From Verrucomicrobiia bacterium (GTDB lineage: Bacteria > Verrucomicrobiota > Verrucomicrobiia > JABWAM01), in assembly GCA_028687435.1 (NCBI GenBank), contig JAQUAF010000041.1, positions 1 to 52,852 of the forward strand: a stretch of DNA of 52,852 bases. The letters are read 5' to 3'. The notes under the pieces were generated by a model. That model did no database searches, was not told the DNA's origin, and saw only the letters and a list, made by a program, of their open reading frames with translations. A program made the position numbers and the translations under genes. This document shows positions 8,904-18,017 of the stretch, in pieces. Position 1 is the first letter of the stretch; the number at the start of each line of letters is the position of its first letter.

Positions 8904-9223
8904 GATGGAATACGGTATTCACCCCATTTTTCCTGTCAATGGTTTTTTATCAGGTTGTTTAGGCTAAAGGAGGCGATGCGGGAGCCCCGCCCTCCTATGG
9001 CTTCATGCCAAAAATTGGAGGGCGGGGCTCCTGCACCGCCTCCTTTCCAACGTTCCCCATACCCTCAGCCTCATTTTTTTGTCGTGAAACGGCAAAAAAA
9101 TGGAGCATTCTTCGCGATCTTCCGTCCAACCTTGCGAAAACCATCCATACTAGGTAAAAAACTCTCTTGCCTGATAAAAAAGCACATGGAAACATCCGCA
9201 TCCTCACCCAACCTCTTCCAACT
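8904..9223. other. divergent intergenic region between shc and moxR, with palindromic element
   Basis: This gap should hold the promoters for shc (leftward) and the bat operon (rightward). Its main content is the full palindromic element at 8969-9043. A weak rightward promoter candidate is TTGCGA (9132-9137), 17 bases, TAAAAA (9155-9160). I see no gene in it. Confidence 0.6.
8969..9043. repeat. GC-rich palindromic element, full copy
   Basis: Inverted arms of about 27 bases carrying the family core (GGAGCCCCGCCCTCC on the left, GGAGGGCGGGGCTCC on the right) flank a loop of about 20 bases. The outer ends are GGAGGCG and CGCCTCC. It lies between divergent genes, so it is not simply a terminator. 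Confidence 0.85.
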
Positions 9224-10213
9224 ATGAATACCAGTATCCAAGCCATCAACGAATCGGTCCAACGGGCCTCCACCTGGGTCCGTCCTTTGCAACAAGAAAT
9301 CGGGCGCGTGATCGTCGGCCAGAAACATCTGGTCGATTGTCTGCTGGCCGGCCTCATCTCCAACGGACATGTGCTGCTGGAAGGTGTGCCCGGACTGGCC
9401 AAGACCCTCTCGCTCAAAACCCTGGCCGCGGCCATTCAGGCGCGTTTCCAACGGTTGCAATTCACGCCGGACATGCTGCCCGCCGACATTGTCGGAACCC
9501 TGATTTACAATCCGCGGGAAGGGGCTTTCACCACCAAGCATGGCCCCATCTTCACCAATCTGGTGCTGGCCGATGAAATCAACCGCGCCCCGGCAAAGGT
9601 CCAGAGCGCCTTGTTGGAAGCCATGCAGGAACGGCAGGTCACCATCGGCGAACAAACCTTTCCGCTGCCCGATCCTTTTCTGGTGATGGCCACCCAAAAC
9701 CCCATCGAACAGGAGGGCACCTATCCCCTGCCGGAAGCCCAGGTGGACCGCTTCATGCTCAAGGTGGTGATCGGTTATCCCAACCGTTCCGAGGAACGCG
9801 CCATCCTTGATTCCATGGCCTCCACCAAACCGCCAACCCAGGTCAGCGCGGTTCTCACCACCAACCATGTGATCGAAGCCCGCCAGGTGGTGGACAGCAT
9901 TTACATCGACGACAAGGTGAAGGATTACATCGTGGACATCGTGTGGGCCACCCGCGATCCGCAAGCCTACAAACTGGACCTGAAAAATTACATCCAATAT
10001 GGCGCCTCACCACGCGCCACCATCAACCTGACCCTCGCCGCCAAGGCATGGGCTTTCCTGCAGGGACGCGGCTACGTGACCCCGCAGGATATCAAATCCA
10101 TCGGCATGGACGTGTTGCGCCACCGGGTGATCGTGACCTACGAGGCCGAGGCCGAAAATCTCCGCAGCGAGGATGTCGTGCGCAAGGTCTTCGAAACCCT
10201 CCCGGTGCCATGA
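9224..10213 (+). CDS. moxR: MoxR-family AAA+ ATPase
   Basis: A 329-residue chaperone-like ATPase that heads the Bat (aerotolerance-type) operon and is thought to assemble or activate the von Willebrand-factor proteins encoded after it. Walker A is GVPGLAKT near residue 49, Walker B LVLADEIN near 110, and sensor and MoxR signature ATQNPIEQEGTYPLPEAQVDRF near 150. The C-terminal lid (YGASPRATINL) is near 268. ATG 9224 was chosen because the family starts a few residues before the first helix; an in-frame TTG at 9167 would add 19 unlikely residues. The gap to the next gene (185 bases) contains a palindromic element. Confidence 0.93.
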   Translation: MNTSIQAINESVQRASTWVRPLQQEIGRVIVGQKHLVDCLLAGLISNGHVLLEGVPGLAKTLSLKTLAAAIQARFQRLQFTPDMLPADIVGTLIYNPREGAFTTKHGPIFTNLVLADEINRAPAKVQSALLEAMQERQVTIGEQTFPLPDPFLVMATQNPIEQEGTYPLPEAQVDRFMLKVVIGYPNRSEERAILDSMASTKPPTQVSAVLTTNHVIEARQVVDSIYIDDKVKDYIVDIVWATRDPQAYKLDLKNYIQYGASPRATINLTLAAKAWAFLQGRGYVTPQDIKSIGMDVLRHRVIVTYEAEAENLRSEDVVRKVFETLPVP

Positions 10214-10286
10214 AACCCATGTTCGCATTTATTTGCCAGCCACTCTTTTCCTCCATTTCCCGCCGCATCCAATGTTGGAAAATGTG

Positions 10287-10350
10287 GCGGTGCGGGAGCC
10301 CCGCCCTCCCATGGCTCTTAATAAGATGGAGGGCGGGGCTCCTGCACCGC
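10287..10350. repeat. GC-rich palindromic element, full copy
   Basis: Arms GCGGTGCGGGAGCCCCGCCC and its near-perfect complement GGGCGGGGCTCCTGCACCGC flank a loop of about 20 bases inside the moxR-DUF58 gap. It lies within an operon, so in RNA it would form a strong hairpin between two co-transcribed genes and may adjust the level of moxR relative to the rest. Confidence 0.85.
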
Positions 10351-10398
10351 TTGCCGCCTCAAAATTTCCACCAGCCTTCAGCCTGATCAGCCTGAACC

Positions 10399-11310
10399 AT
10401 GAACGCCAACGCCACACGCGAGATCCTCAAAAAAGTCCGCCAGATCGAGATCCGCACCAACCGGCTGGTCACCGAGACCCTGGCCGGCCAGTATCACTCC
10501 GTGTTCAAGGGCCGCGGCATGGATTTCGAGGAGGTGCGCGAATATGTGCCGGGCGACGAGGTGCGCTCCATCGACTGGAATGTCACGGCCCGCACGGGCA
10601 GGGCGTTTGTCAAAAAATTCACCGAGGAACGGGAACTGACCATTCTCCTGCTGGTGGATCTCAGCGCGTCGGGCAATTTCGGTTCCACCAGCCAGAGCAA
10701 GCGCGAACTGGCGGCCGAACTGGCCAGCGTGCTGGCCTTCTCCGCCATCCGCAACAACGACAAGGTGGGACTCATCCTCTTCACCGATCAGGTCGAACAA
10801 TTCATCCCTCCTAAAAAGGGACGCCAGCACGTCCTGCGCGTCATCCGGGAAATCCTTTTCTACAAACCCGCCCATCGCGGCACCGACATCATCCGCACTC
10901 TCGACTTTGCCAACAAGGTCATCCAGAAACGCGCCATCGCCTTCCTGATTTCCGATTTCCAGGTCTCCCACCCCACCCCGCGGATCATGAACAACCTGCG
11001 GGTGGCCCTCCGCCTCACCAACCGGCGGCACGACCTGGTGGCGCTGACCATCAACGACAGCCGCGAACGCCAGCTCCCCCCCATCGGCCTGCTCACTCTG
11101 GAAGACTCCGAAACCGGCGAACAATTCGAGGTGGACACCGGCAAACCGGCCATCCGTGACGCTTTTGCCCGGCAGACGGAAAATCAGCGCAACGCCCTGA
11201 ACCAGATCCTTCGGTCGGCCGGCGTGGACATCATGGAACTCAACACCGGCGAATCCTACATTGGCACGCTCATGCAGTTCTTCAACACCCGGGAAAGGAG
11301 GCGGGCATGA
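10399..11310 (+). CDS. DUF58 domain protein of the bat operon
   Basis: A 303-residue cytoplasmic protein with the DUF58 motif at the front (GRGMDFEEVREYVPGDEVRSIDWNVTAR, residues about 38-66) followed by a von Willebrand A-like fold (LLLVDLSASGNFG near 82, FLISDFQ near 186). DUF58 proteins nearly always accompany MoxR ATPases and are thought to be their partners. The stop overlaps the start of the next gene by ATGA, so translation is coupled. ATG 10399 gives the expected N-terminus. Confidence 0.9.
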   Translation: MNANATREILKKVRQIEIRTNRLVTETLAGQYHSVFKGRGMDFEEVREYVPGDEVRSIDWNVTARTGRAFVKKFTEERELTILLLVDLSASGNFGSTSQSKRELAAELASVLAFSAIRNNDKVGLILFTDQVEQFIPPKKGRQHVLRVIREILFYKPAHRGTDIIRTLDFANKVIQKRAIAFLISDFQVSHPTPRIMNNLRVALRLTNRRHDLVALTINDSRERQLPPIGLLTLEDSETGEQFEVDTGKPAIRDAFARQTENQRNALNQILRSAGVDIMELNTGESYIGTLMQFFNTRERRRA

Positions 11311-12047
11311 ACGCGCTCGTCGCATTCGCGTTTTGCCTGCTGTTCGCCGTCTCCGGTTTTGCCGCAAACCCATCCCCCGGCGCGGCCAAGCCGGCGCCCC
11401 CCTCCCCCGTCACCCCTCCCGCCCCCGACCTGGCGCCCCCCCCACCCTCTTCCGCCACCCCGCCCGCCACAACAGCCGTTCCTCCTTCCGCCCCCTCGCC
11501 GCTGGACCAGGAGGACATCCGCGACATCCGGGGACCCGTTCACATTCCCTTTTCCTGGCTCTGGATCGTCCAGCTCTTTCTGGGCCTGCTGGCCCTCATC
11601 GGACTCTGGCTGCTCTGGCGCTGGTATCGCCGCTTCCGCGAAGCCCGGCGGCTGGCGCGCCAGAAAACCCCGAACGAAATCGCGCTGGAACGTCTCGAAA
11701 AAGCCCGCGCGCTCATGACCCCCGAACAGGCCCACGAGTTCGCCATCGCCGTGTCCGAGGCGGTCCGCCTCTACATCGAGGATCGCTTTCATGAACAGGC
11801 CGCCCACCGCACCACCGAGGAATTCCTGCACGACCTGCTCACCCGGTCCGGCTCGCCCCTGGCGCCCCACGCGGATCTGCTGGCGGATTTTCTCAAACAT
11901 TGCGACCTCGCCAAGTTCGCCCGATGGTCGTTCTCCCTTCCGGAAATGGAGGGCATGCACGCCAGCGCCATCCGCTTTGTGACCGAAACCAAACCCGATG
12001 ACGCCGCGGGGAAAAAAAACATGGACAACACACACCCAAAACAATGA
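11307..12047 (+). CDS. DUF4381-like membrane protein of the bat operon
   Basis: A 246-residue protein with a signal peptide ending near FAANPS (residue 20) and a Pro/Ala-rich linker to about residue 65. One membrane helix follows (WLWIVQLFLGLLALIGLWLLWRW, about 80-102), then a cytoplasmic helical domain with NEIALERLEKARALMTPEQAHEFA. The same topology and position are known for DUF4381 genes between the DUF58 gene and batA. It starts inside the previous stop. The last residues (KKNMDNTHPKQ) and the 123-base gap to batA adjoin a dispersed repeat. Confidence 0.78.
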   Translation: MNALVAFAFCLLFAVSGFAANPSPGAAKPAPPSPVTPPAPDLAPPPPSSATPPATTAVPPSAPSPLDQEDIRDIRGPVHIPFSWLWIVQLFLGLLALIGLWLLWRWYRRFREARRLARQKTPNEIALERLEKARALMTPEQAHEFAIAVSEAVRLYIEDRFHEQAAHRTTEEFLHDLLTRSGSPLAPHADLLADFLKHCDLAKFARWSFSLPEMEGMHASAIRFVTETKPDDAAGKKNMDNTHPKQ

Positions 12048-12061
12048 ACACATCCCTCAAG

Positions 12062-12146
12062 GTCATTGCGAGGAGTTCCAACCTCGAACGACGAAGCAAT
12101 CCCCGCCGCGAGATTGCTTCTCCCGCCAGGGCGGGATCGCAATGAC
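12062..12146. repeat. dispersed repeat with GTCATTGCGA ends, inside the bat operon
   Basis: Terminal inverted ends GTCATTGCGA (12062-12071) and TCGCAATGAC (12137-12146) enclose a second inverted pair, GAAGCAATC (12093-12101) and GATTGCTTC (12112-12120). This matches the common GTCATTGCGAGGAG...GAAGCAATC repeat found in many bacterial genomes. It fills most of the gap before batA, where the rest of the operon has tight junctions. Confidence 0.8.
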
Positions 12147-12170
12147 AACATCGGGAATTGAACCCCTGAC

Positions 12171-13166
12171 ATGCGCTTCCTCCATCCAGAATTGCTTTGG
12201 TTGCTGGCCCTGCTGCCGCTGCTGGCGCTGTTGAAAGGCCGGAAAGGCGCCGCCGCGGCCCTGGAATATTCAAGCGTGGAACTGGTGCGGGGTCTTGCCC
12301 GGGCGCGTTCCGCGCAAGCCGGGGCATGGCTCTCCACCCTCCGCCTTCTCGCCCTCGCCCTGCTCATCGTCGCCCTGGCCCGCCCCCAATTCGGACGCGG
12401 CACGGCGGAAGTCCAGGCCAGCGGCATCGACATTGTTCTGACCCTGGACGTTTCCAGTTCCATGGAAGCCCGCGATTTCCAGGTCGGCGGCCATTCCTCC
12501 AGCCGTGTGGAAGTCGTCAAATCCGTGGTGGGCGACTTCATCCAGGCGCGGCCCAATGACCGCATCGCCCTCATCGCCTTTGCCGGGCGCCCCTACCTGA
12601 TCAGCCCGCTCACCCTGGACCACGACTGGCTGCAACAAAACCTCGAACGCATCCGGGTCGGCCTCATCGAGGACAGCACCGCCATCGGTTCGGCCATCGG
12701 CTCCAGCGTCAACCGGCTCCGCGACCAGAAATCCAAATCCAAAATCGTCATCCTGCTCACCGACGGCATGAACAACGCCGGCAAAATCCTGCCCGCCGCC
12801 GCCGCGGACGCCGCCCGCGCGCTCGGCATCAAAATCTACACCATTGGCGTGGGCAGCAAAGGCGAGGTGCCCATCCCCGTGCGCGACACATTCGGCCGCC
12901 AGGTCATGGTCACCGCCAAAGTGGACATGGATGAGGACACCCTCCGATCCGTGGCGGAAAAAACCGGCGGCCAATACTACCGCGCCACCGACACCGATTC
13001 CCTGCGCCAGATTTACGCCCAAATCGACCGGTTGGAAAAAACCACCATCATCATGAAAAAATTCGAACAGTACGAGGAACTGTTCGCCTGGGCGCTCATT
13101 CCCGGCCTTCTGCTCCTGGCCCTTGAAATCCTGCTGGCCAACACCTGGCTGAGGAGGCTGCCATGA
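12171..13166 (+). CDS. batA: BatA-like von Willebrand factor A membrane protein
   Basis: A 331-residue protein with an N-terminal hydrophobic pair (residues about 8-20 and 55-75), a von Willebrand A domain and a C-terminal membrane helix (WALIPGLLLLALEILLA). The metal-binding MIDAS site is complete: DVSSS near 98, the Thr in DSTAIGSAI near 168, and LLTDGMN near 200. It is anchored in the inner membrane with the VWA domain outside. It works with the other Bat proteins, whose proposed role is tolerance to oxidative or envelope stress. The stop overlaps the next start by ATGA. Confidence 0.92.
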   Translation: MRFLHPELLWLLALLPLLALLKGRKGAAAALEYSSVELVRGLARARSAQAGAWLSTLRLLALALLIVALARPQFGRGTAEVQASGIDIVLTLDVSSSMEARDFQVGGHSSSRVEVVKSVVGDFIQARPNDRIALIAFAGRPYLISPLTLDHDWLQQNLERIRVGLIEDSTAIGSAIGSSVNRLRDQKSKSKIVILLTDGMNNAGKILPAAAADAARALGIKIYTIGVGSKGEVPIPVRDTFGRQVMVTAKVDMDEDTLRSVAEKTGGQYYRATDTDSLRQIYAQIDRLEKTTIIMKKFEQYEELFAWALIPGLLLLALEILLANTWLRRLP

Positions 13167-15190
13167 ACGAACCCCTGCATTTCCAATATCCTTTCTGGCT
13201 GCTGACCGGGCTGGCCGGTTGCGGCGGGCTGTGGTGGCTTTGCCGCCACTTTGAGTCAACCAAAGCCGCGGCCCTGCGGCAATTCGCCGCCACCCATTTG
13301 CTCGGCCAGTTGACCGCCACCGTTTCCCTCGTCCGCAGGATTGCCAAACGCTGGCTGATCCTCTCGTCCGCGGCACTGCTCTTCATCACCCTGGCCCGGC
13401 CGCAGCTCGGCTTCCGCTGGGAGGAGGCCAAACGGCGCGGCATCGACATCCTTTTCGCCGTGGACGTCAGCAAAAGCATGCTGGCCCAGGATATCAACCC
13501 CAACCGCCTCATGCGGGCCAAACTGGCGGTCCAGGACTTGCTGCTCAAGCTCGAGGGCGACCGCGTCGGCTTGATCGCCTTTTCCGGAAACGCCTTTTTG
13601 CAGTGCCCCATGACCCTGGATTACGACGCTTTCCGCCAGACCTTGGACGCGCTGGAGGTCGGCATCATTCCCAAGGGCGGCACGGACGTGGCCACAGCCA
13701 TCGAGGAATCGCGCGGAGTTTTCCAAAACGCGGCCAACAACCACAAAATTCTCGTGCTGATCACCGACGGCGAGGACTTGGAGGGCCGCGCCCTTGACGC
13801 GGCCAAGGCCGCCGCAAAGGACGGCCTTCACATCTATACTGTCGGCGTGGGCACCCCAACCGGTGAATTGATCCCCGTTCCCAAGGAGGGCGGCGGCACG
13901 GATTTCATCAGGGACAGCAAGGGACAGGTCGTCAAATCCCGCCTCGATGAAAACATGCTGCGAAAACTCGCCGAGGAAACCGGCGGATTCTATGCCCCGC
14001 TCGGACAGGGACAAGGTCTCGAAACCATCTACAACCAGGGCCTTGCCGCCATTCCCAGGCAGGAAATCAGTTCCCGGATGAGAAAGATCTACACCGAACG
14101 CTTCGAGTGGACCCTCGGGCTGGCCATCCTGTTGCTGGTGGTGGAAATGTTCATCGGCGACCGGAAAAGGGAATTCCGGCTGGCCATCCCCGGGCTTCGG
14201 AAAAACGGCGGCGCCGGACAAACCGCCCTTTTGCTTCTGCTGGCGATGGGCGCCGCCACCGCACAGGCATCGCCCCAATCGGCTGAAAAAGCCTACCAGC
14301 AGGGCCGCTACGAGGAAGCCAGCCGTCAATACCGGGATGCCGCCGCAAAAAATCCGAAAAAGGCCGAGTTGCAATTCAATTCAGGCGCCGCCGCCTACAA
14401 AAACAACCAGTTCGACGACGCCCAGGCCTCTTTCCAAAAAACCCTCCAGACCGATCAACTTCCCCTCCAGCAACAAACCTTCTACAACCTCGGCAACTGC
14501 CAGTACCGGCTGGGACAACAAACGGAAAAAACCAACCCCCAGCAAACCATTCAACAATGGCAACAAGCCCTGCAATCCTACGAAGGCGCACTCAAACTCA
14601 ACAAGGACGACGCCGACGCCAAGTACAATTACGAACTGGTAAAGAAAAAGCTGGAACAACTCCAGAAACAACAACAGCAGCAGCAACAAAACAAACAAGA
14701 CCAGAAAGACAAAAAAGATCAAAAGGATCAAAACAAGGACAAACAGGATCAGAAAAACCAGCAGGACCAGAAACAGGACAAGAACAACCAAAAAGATCAG
14801 AAGGATAAAAATCAGCAGGACCAAAAAGACCAAAACCAATCCAAGGGCGGCGGACAGGATCAAAAGGATCAGGATCAAAAAAACCAGCCGCCCCAGCAAA
14901 ACCCGGGCCAACCCAAGCAGGATCAAAACAAGGATGGCCAGCAACCCAAGGACGGCGACAAAAACCCGCCCAAACGGAAGAACCCTCCCCCCCCCGGACA
15001 AAATCCGGAGGGCGACAACAAGAAGCCGGACAGTCCCAAAAACGAACCTCCCCTCCTGCCCGGCCAGATGAGCAAGGAAGACGCAAAAAATCTGCTCGAC
15101 TCCCTCAAGGATGATGAGAAGAAATTACCGCTGATCGTTCCCAAGGAAAAAGGAGGAGGACGGCTCGACGATCCAACGCGCGACTGGTAA
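13163..15190 (+). CDS. batB: BatB-BatC fusion: VWA membrane protein plus TPR and Q/K/D-rich tail
   Basis: A 675-residue fusion. Residues 1-350 match BatB: two N-terminal membrane helices, a VWA domain with a full MIDAS (DVSKS near 98, GGTDVATAI near 175, LITDGED near 197) and a membrane helix near 318-335. A second hydrophobic segment (TALLLLLAMGAATAQA, about 353-370) resembles a signal peptide of the formerly separate BatC. After it come TPR-like repeats (KAYQQGRYEEASRQYRDA) to about 490, then about 100 residues of Gln, Lys, Asp and Asn, then a Pro-rich end. In many species batB and batC are separate. The low-complexity DNA (repeats of CAGGATCAGAAGGAC-like units) is prone to slippage. Confidence 0.88.
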   Translation: MNEPLHFQYPFWLLTGLAGCGGLWWLCRHFESTKAAALRQFAATHLLGQLTATVSLVRRIAKRWLILSSAALLFITLARPQLGFRWEEAKRRGIDILFAVDVSKSMLAQDINPNRLMRAKLAVQDLLLKLEGDRVGLIAFSGNAFLQCPMTLDYDAFRQTLDALEVGIIPKGGTDVATAIEESRGVFQNAANNHKILVLITDGEDLEGRALDAAKAAAKDGLHIYTVGVGTPTGELIPVPKEGGGTDFIRDSKGQVVKSRLDENMLRKLAEETGGFYAPLGQGQGLETIYNQGLAAIPRQEISSRMRKIYTERFEWTLGLAILLLVVEMFIGDRKREFRLAIPGLRKNGGAGQTALLLLLAMGAATAQASPQSAEKAYQQGRYEEASRQYRDAAAKNPKKAELQFNSGAAAYKNNQFDDAQASFQKTLQTDQLPLQQQTFYNLGNCQYRLGQQTEKTNPQQTIQQWQQALQSYEGALKLNKDDADAKYNYELVKKKLEQLQKQQQQQQQNKQDQKDKKDQKDQNKDKQDQKNQQDQKQDKNNQKDQKDKNQQDQKDQNQSKGGGQDQKDQDQKNQPPQQNPGQPKQDQNKDGQQPKDGDKNPPKRKNPPPPGQNPEGDNKKPDSPKNEPPLLPGQMSKEDAKNLLDSLKDDEKKLPLIVPKEKGGGRLDDPTRDW

Positions 15191-15206
15191 GCTCGGTTCT
15201 CGCAGT

Positions 15207-17105
15207 ATGAACATCATCCCGACAGTCTCATCTTCAGGCAAACGCCCCGTCTGGCGGGCGGCGGGATTGTTTTTGCTTCTGATGTCCATGACTTGCCGCG
15301 TTTTCGCCGACGATCCGCGCGTCACCGCCACTCTCGATCCCGCGGAAATCACCCTGGGCGAAACCAGCCAGCTCAATATCACGGTGGAAGGAGGGGGGGG
15401 AGGCGTCGGCAACATTTCCATGCCTCAAATCGACGGCCTCACCTTCTCCGGCGGCGGGCACTCCGTTTCCAGCAATTTCCAGATCATCAACGGCCAGATG
15501 TCGGGGGGAACCTCCCATATCTTCTCCTACCTCATCACCCCCGTCAAAACCGGTTCTTACACCATCTCAACCATCGAAGTGCCCGTCGGAGGCAAAAAAT
15601 ACAGGGCCAGTCCGGTCACGCTCCGAGTGGTCAAATCCTCGGCCGGCCAGATCGCCCCTCCCTCCCAACCGGCGGCGCCCCCCGCCACCGGCGGAGCTTC
15701 CGCCGATGAAGCCGAAACCGCCCCCGTTCAACTCGGTTTTGTCCGGATCGTCCTTCCCAGAAGGGAATTGTTCGTGGGCCAGACTGTTCCAGTGGAGGTC
15801 AAAGCCTATTTCAGCAGGCAAACCCAGTGGCGTTATGCCCCGCCATCCTTCTCGTCCGATGCGCTTGGCATGGGCAAACTCAGCAAGCCTTCCTCCGAAA
15901 CCGAGGAAACCGTCCAAGGCGTTTCCTATGCGGTTCTGTCCTGGCGTCTCACCGTCACCGCCTTGAAGCCGGGCGAGTTCAACCTCGCCGCGGAATTGCC
16001 CGCCGCCTGCAAGGTGCGCAATAAAAACCGGCATCCCTTTTTCGATGACGACTTCTTCAGCAGTTTCATGGGCGGAACAGTCGAAAAACGCGTCAATCTC
16101 CGGGGCCATAGCGGAAATGTCAAGGTGCTGGCCCTGCCTTCCGAAGGCAAACCCGCGGATTTCTCGGGCGCCGTCGGCAGGTTCTCCATCGAAACCTCCG
16201 CCTCCCCCCTCAAAGTCAACGCCGGCGATCCCATCACCTTGAAAATCACCGTCAAAGGCGAGGGCAGCTTCGACCGCATGACCAATCTCTCCCTGGAAAA
16301 CGCCGCCGGCTGGCGCGTCTATTCGCCAAGCGGCAAATTCGAACCTGCGGACGACATCGGATTCTCGGGGAAAAAAACATTCGAACAGGTTGTCATCCCG
16401 CAACGTCCCGACATCCGGCAGATTCCCCCCATCAAATTCAACTTCTTCGATTCCGACATCCAGCGTTACGCCACCCTCGCCTCAAAACCCATCGACATCG
16501 AAGTGTCAGGCTCCATCCCCGCGCCCGCGCCGGTTTCCTCCGCTCCCACAACCCAGCCCATGCCCGCCGCCTCCGGGGCGTCTGCCGCCGCCAATCCCAC
16601 CGCCGATCTGGTTCCCAACAAGGTCGAACCGGGCCGCCCCCAACGTCTGCAACCGTATCTTTACCGTCCAGGTTTCTGGGCGCTTCAGTTCCTCCCGCTG
16701 CTGCTTCTCGGCGCGGCATGGGGCGTCGCCCGGCGGCGCGAAAAAATCGCCGGCAATCCGGCCCTCGCCCGTTCCCTGGCCGCCAGCCGCGCGGTGCGCG
16801 CCCACCTCGGCCACCTGAACCATGCGCTCCAAAAACAGGATTCCCTCGCCTTCTTCAACGCCGCCCGGCGGGTCATCCAGGAACGTCTCGCCGAACAGTG
16901 GGGCGTCCAGGCAACGGCCATCACCATGTCCGAGGTCCAATCCCAATTTCCGCCGAATTCACCCTTGGCTGACCGCATCCGCCAGATTTTCGACATGGCC
17001 GACTCCGTCGCCTATTCCGGCCAGAATTTCACCGCCACCACCCTCAACGACTGGCAAGGCACCGTTCTCGACGTTCTCCAACAATTGGAAAGGGGGAGGG
17101 ACTGA
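15207..17105 (+). CDS. batD: BatD-like (oxygen tolerance) protein
   Basis: A 632-residue envelope protein with a signal peptide (LFLLLMSMTCRVFA, cleaved near residue 34) and several immunoglobulin-like beta domains. The family string ITLGETSQLNITVEG is near 50, LPRRELFVGQTVPVEVKAYF near 190 and VNAGDPITLKITVKGEGSFDRM near 335. A membrane helix (FWALQFLPLLLLGAAWGVA) near 490-510 and a cytoplasmic helical domain follow. It starts 16 bases after batBC and its stop abuts the next start. BatD is usually the periplasmic component next to the VWA proteins. Confidence 0.9.
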   Translation: MNIIPTVSSSGKRPVWRAAGLFLLLMSMTCRVFADDPRVTATLDPAEITLGETSQLNITVEGGGGGVGNISMPQIDGLTFSGGGHSVSSNFQIINGQMSGGTSHIFSYLITPVKTGSYTISTIEVPVGGKKYRASPVTLRVVKSSAGQIAPPSQPAAPPATGGASADEAETAPVQLGFVRIVLPRRELFVGQTVPVEVKAYFSRQTQWRYAPPSFSSDALGMGKLSKPSSETEETVQGVSYAVLSWRLTVTALKPGEFNLAAELPAACKVRNKNRHPFFDDDFFSSFMGGTVEKRVNLRGHSGNVKVLALPSEGKPADFSGAVGRFSIETSASPLKVNAGDPITLKITVKGEGSFDRMTNLSLENAAGWRVYSPSGKFEPADDIGFSGKKTFEQVVIPQRPDIRQIPPIKFNFFDSDIQRYATLASKPIDIEVSGSIPAPAPVSSAPTTQPMPAASGASAAANPTADLVPNKVEPGRPQRLQPYLYRPGFWALQFLPLLLLGAAWGVARRREKIAGNPALARSLAASRAVRAHLGHLNHALQKQDSLAFFNAARRVIQERLAEQWGVQATAITMSEVQSQFPPNSPLADRIRQIFDMADSVAYSGQNFTATTLNDWQGTVLDVLQQLERGRD

Positions 17106-17939
17106 ATGAAGGCACTAAGGAGCAACGCCGCAAATGCCTGCACGACGCCTTTGCCAGAATGTGAATTAATTTTTGCGCGGATCCTAAGGCACTGGGGCAC
17201 TAAGGCACTGGGACTTTTGGTTCTCTTGTTGAGCCAAACCTCAAAAGCGGACAACGGAGACTCCTTCTCCGCCGCCAACCGCGATTTTGCCGCGGGACAA
17301 CACAAGGAGGCGGTCCAAAAATACCAGGAAACCCTCAAAACCATGGGGCCCTCGGCGCCGGTTCTTTTCAACCTGGCCAACGCCCAATTCCGCAGCGGCA
17401 ACCTCGGCGAAGCCGTCCTCCAATATGAACGCGCCCTCTGGCTCTCGCCCCACGATCCGGACATCGCCGCCAATCTCCAGGTCGTCCGCAAAGCCGCCGG
17501 CCTTTACGACCCCGAATTCCCTTGGTGGCAGCATTACTTCCGCCTGTTCAGCCTCGACGCATGGAGCCTGCTGGCCAGCCTCTCTTTTGCCATCCTCTGC
17601 GTCCTGGGGTCGCTGCGCCTGTTGCTCAGGCAAACCCCCGCCGGCGCATGGACCACCCAGACCCCGTGGAAAACAGCCGCCGGCCTGACCGGGCTGGCCC
17701 TTCTCCTTTCGCTCACCGGCATCTTCACCCTCTGCGCCGACCTGGATCGCGCCATCATTCTTGCCCCCGACACCCCCTGCCGCATCGCCCCCTACGACAA
17801 CGCCCAGACCACCGCCACCCTCAACGCCGGCGAAACGGTCGAAGTCCAGCGCGAACACGAAGGCTTCCTCCAAATCCGCAACCTCCAGGGCAAAACCGGC
17901 TGGATTGCCAAAAAACAAATCGCCCTGATCGTCCCTTGA
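17106..17939 (+). CDS. batE: BatE-like protein: TPR plus SH3-like domain
   Basis: A 277-residue protein: a hydrophobic segment near 33-45 (TKALGLLVLLLS), TPR repeats (AANRDFAAGQHKEAVQKYQ, then NLANAQFRSGNLGEAVLQYERAL), two membrane helices near 150-170 and 190-210, and a bacterial SH3-like end (NAGETVEVQREHEGFLQIRNLQGKTGWI). It ends the bat operon. The first 30 residues before the hydrophobic segment are unusual: their DNA carries repeated GGCACTAAGG/GGCACTGGG units, which suggests that a repeat was inserted and now extends the N-terminus. No other in-frame ATG precedes the TPR region. Confidence 0.85.
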   Translation: MKALRSNAANACTTPLPECELIFARILRHWGTKALGLLVLLLSQTSKADNGDSFSAANRDFAAGQHKEAVQKYQETLKTMGPSAPVLFNLANAQFRSGNLGEAVLQYERALWLSPHDPDIAANLQVVRKAAGLYDPEFPWWQHYFRLFSLDAWSLLASLSFAILCVLGSLRLLLRQTPAGAWTTQTPWKTAAGLTGLALLLSLTGIFTLCADLDRAIILAPDTPCRIAPYDNAQTTATLNAGETVEVQREHEGFLQIRNLQGKTGWIAKKQIALIVP

Positions 17940-18017
17940 TAAAACTTTCAGGCTAAAGTTCCTTCTCGCCAGGAAGTGCGAAGGTGTCGTGGCGCCAATC
18001 AATACAGACCAGCCCTC

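Noticed and set aside
7248..9227. Long plus-strand open frame opposite squalene-hopene cyclase
   Set aside because: It is antisense to a certain gene, has no domain, and its composition mirrors the GC-rich third positions of shc.
12270..14374. Long minus-strand open frames opposite batA and batB
   Set aside because: They are Gly/His/Asp-rich shadows of the VWA genes; the sense genes have complete motifs.
14640..14960. Short tandem repeats that resemble a CRISPR-like or satellite array
   Set aside because: They are codons of the Gln/Lys/Asp-rich tail of the BatB-BatC fusion, with irregular units and no spacers.
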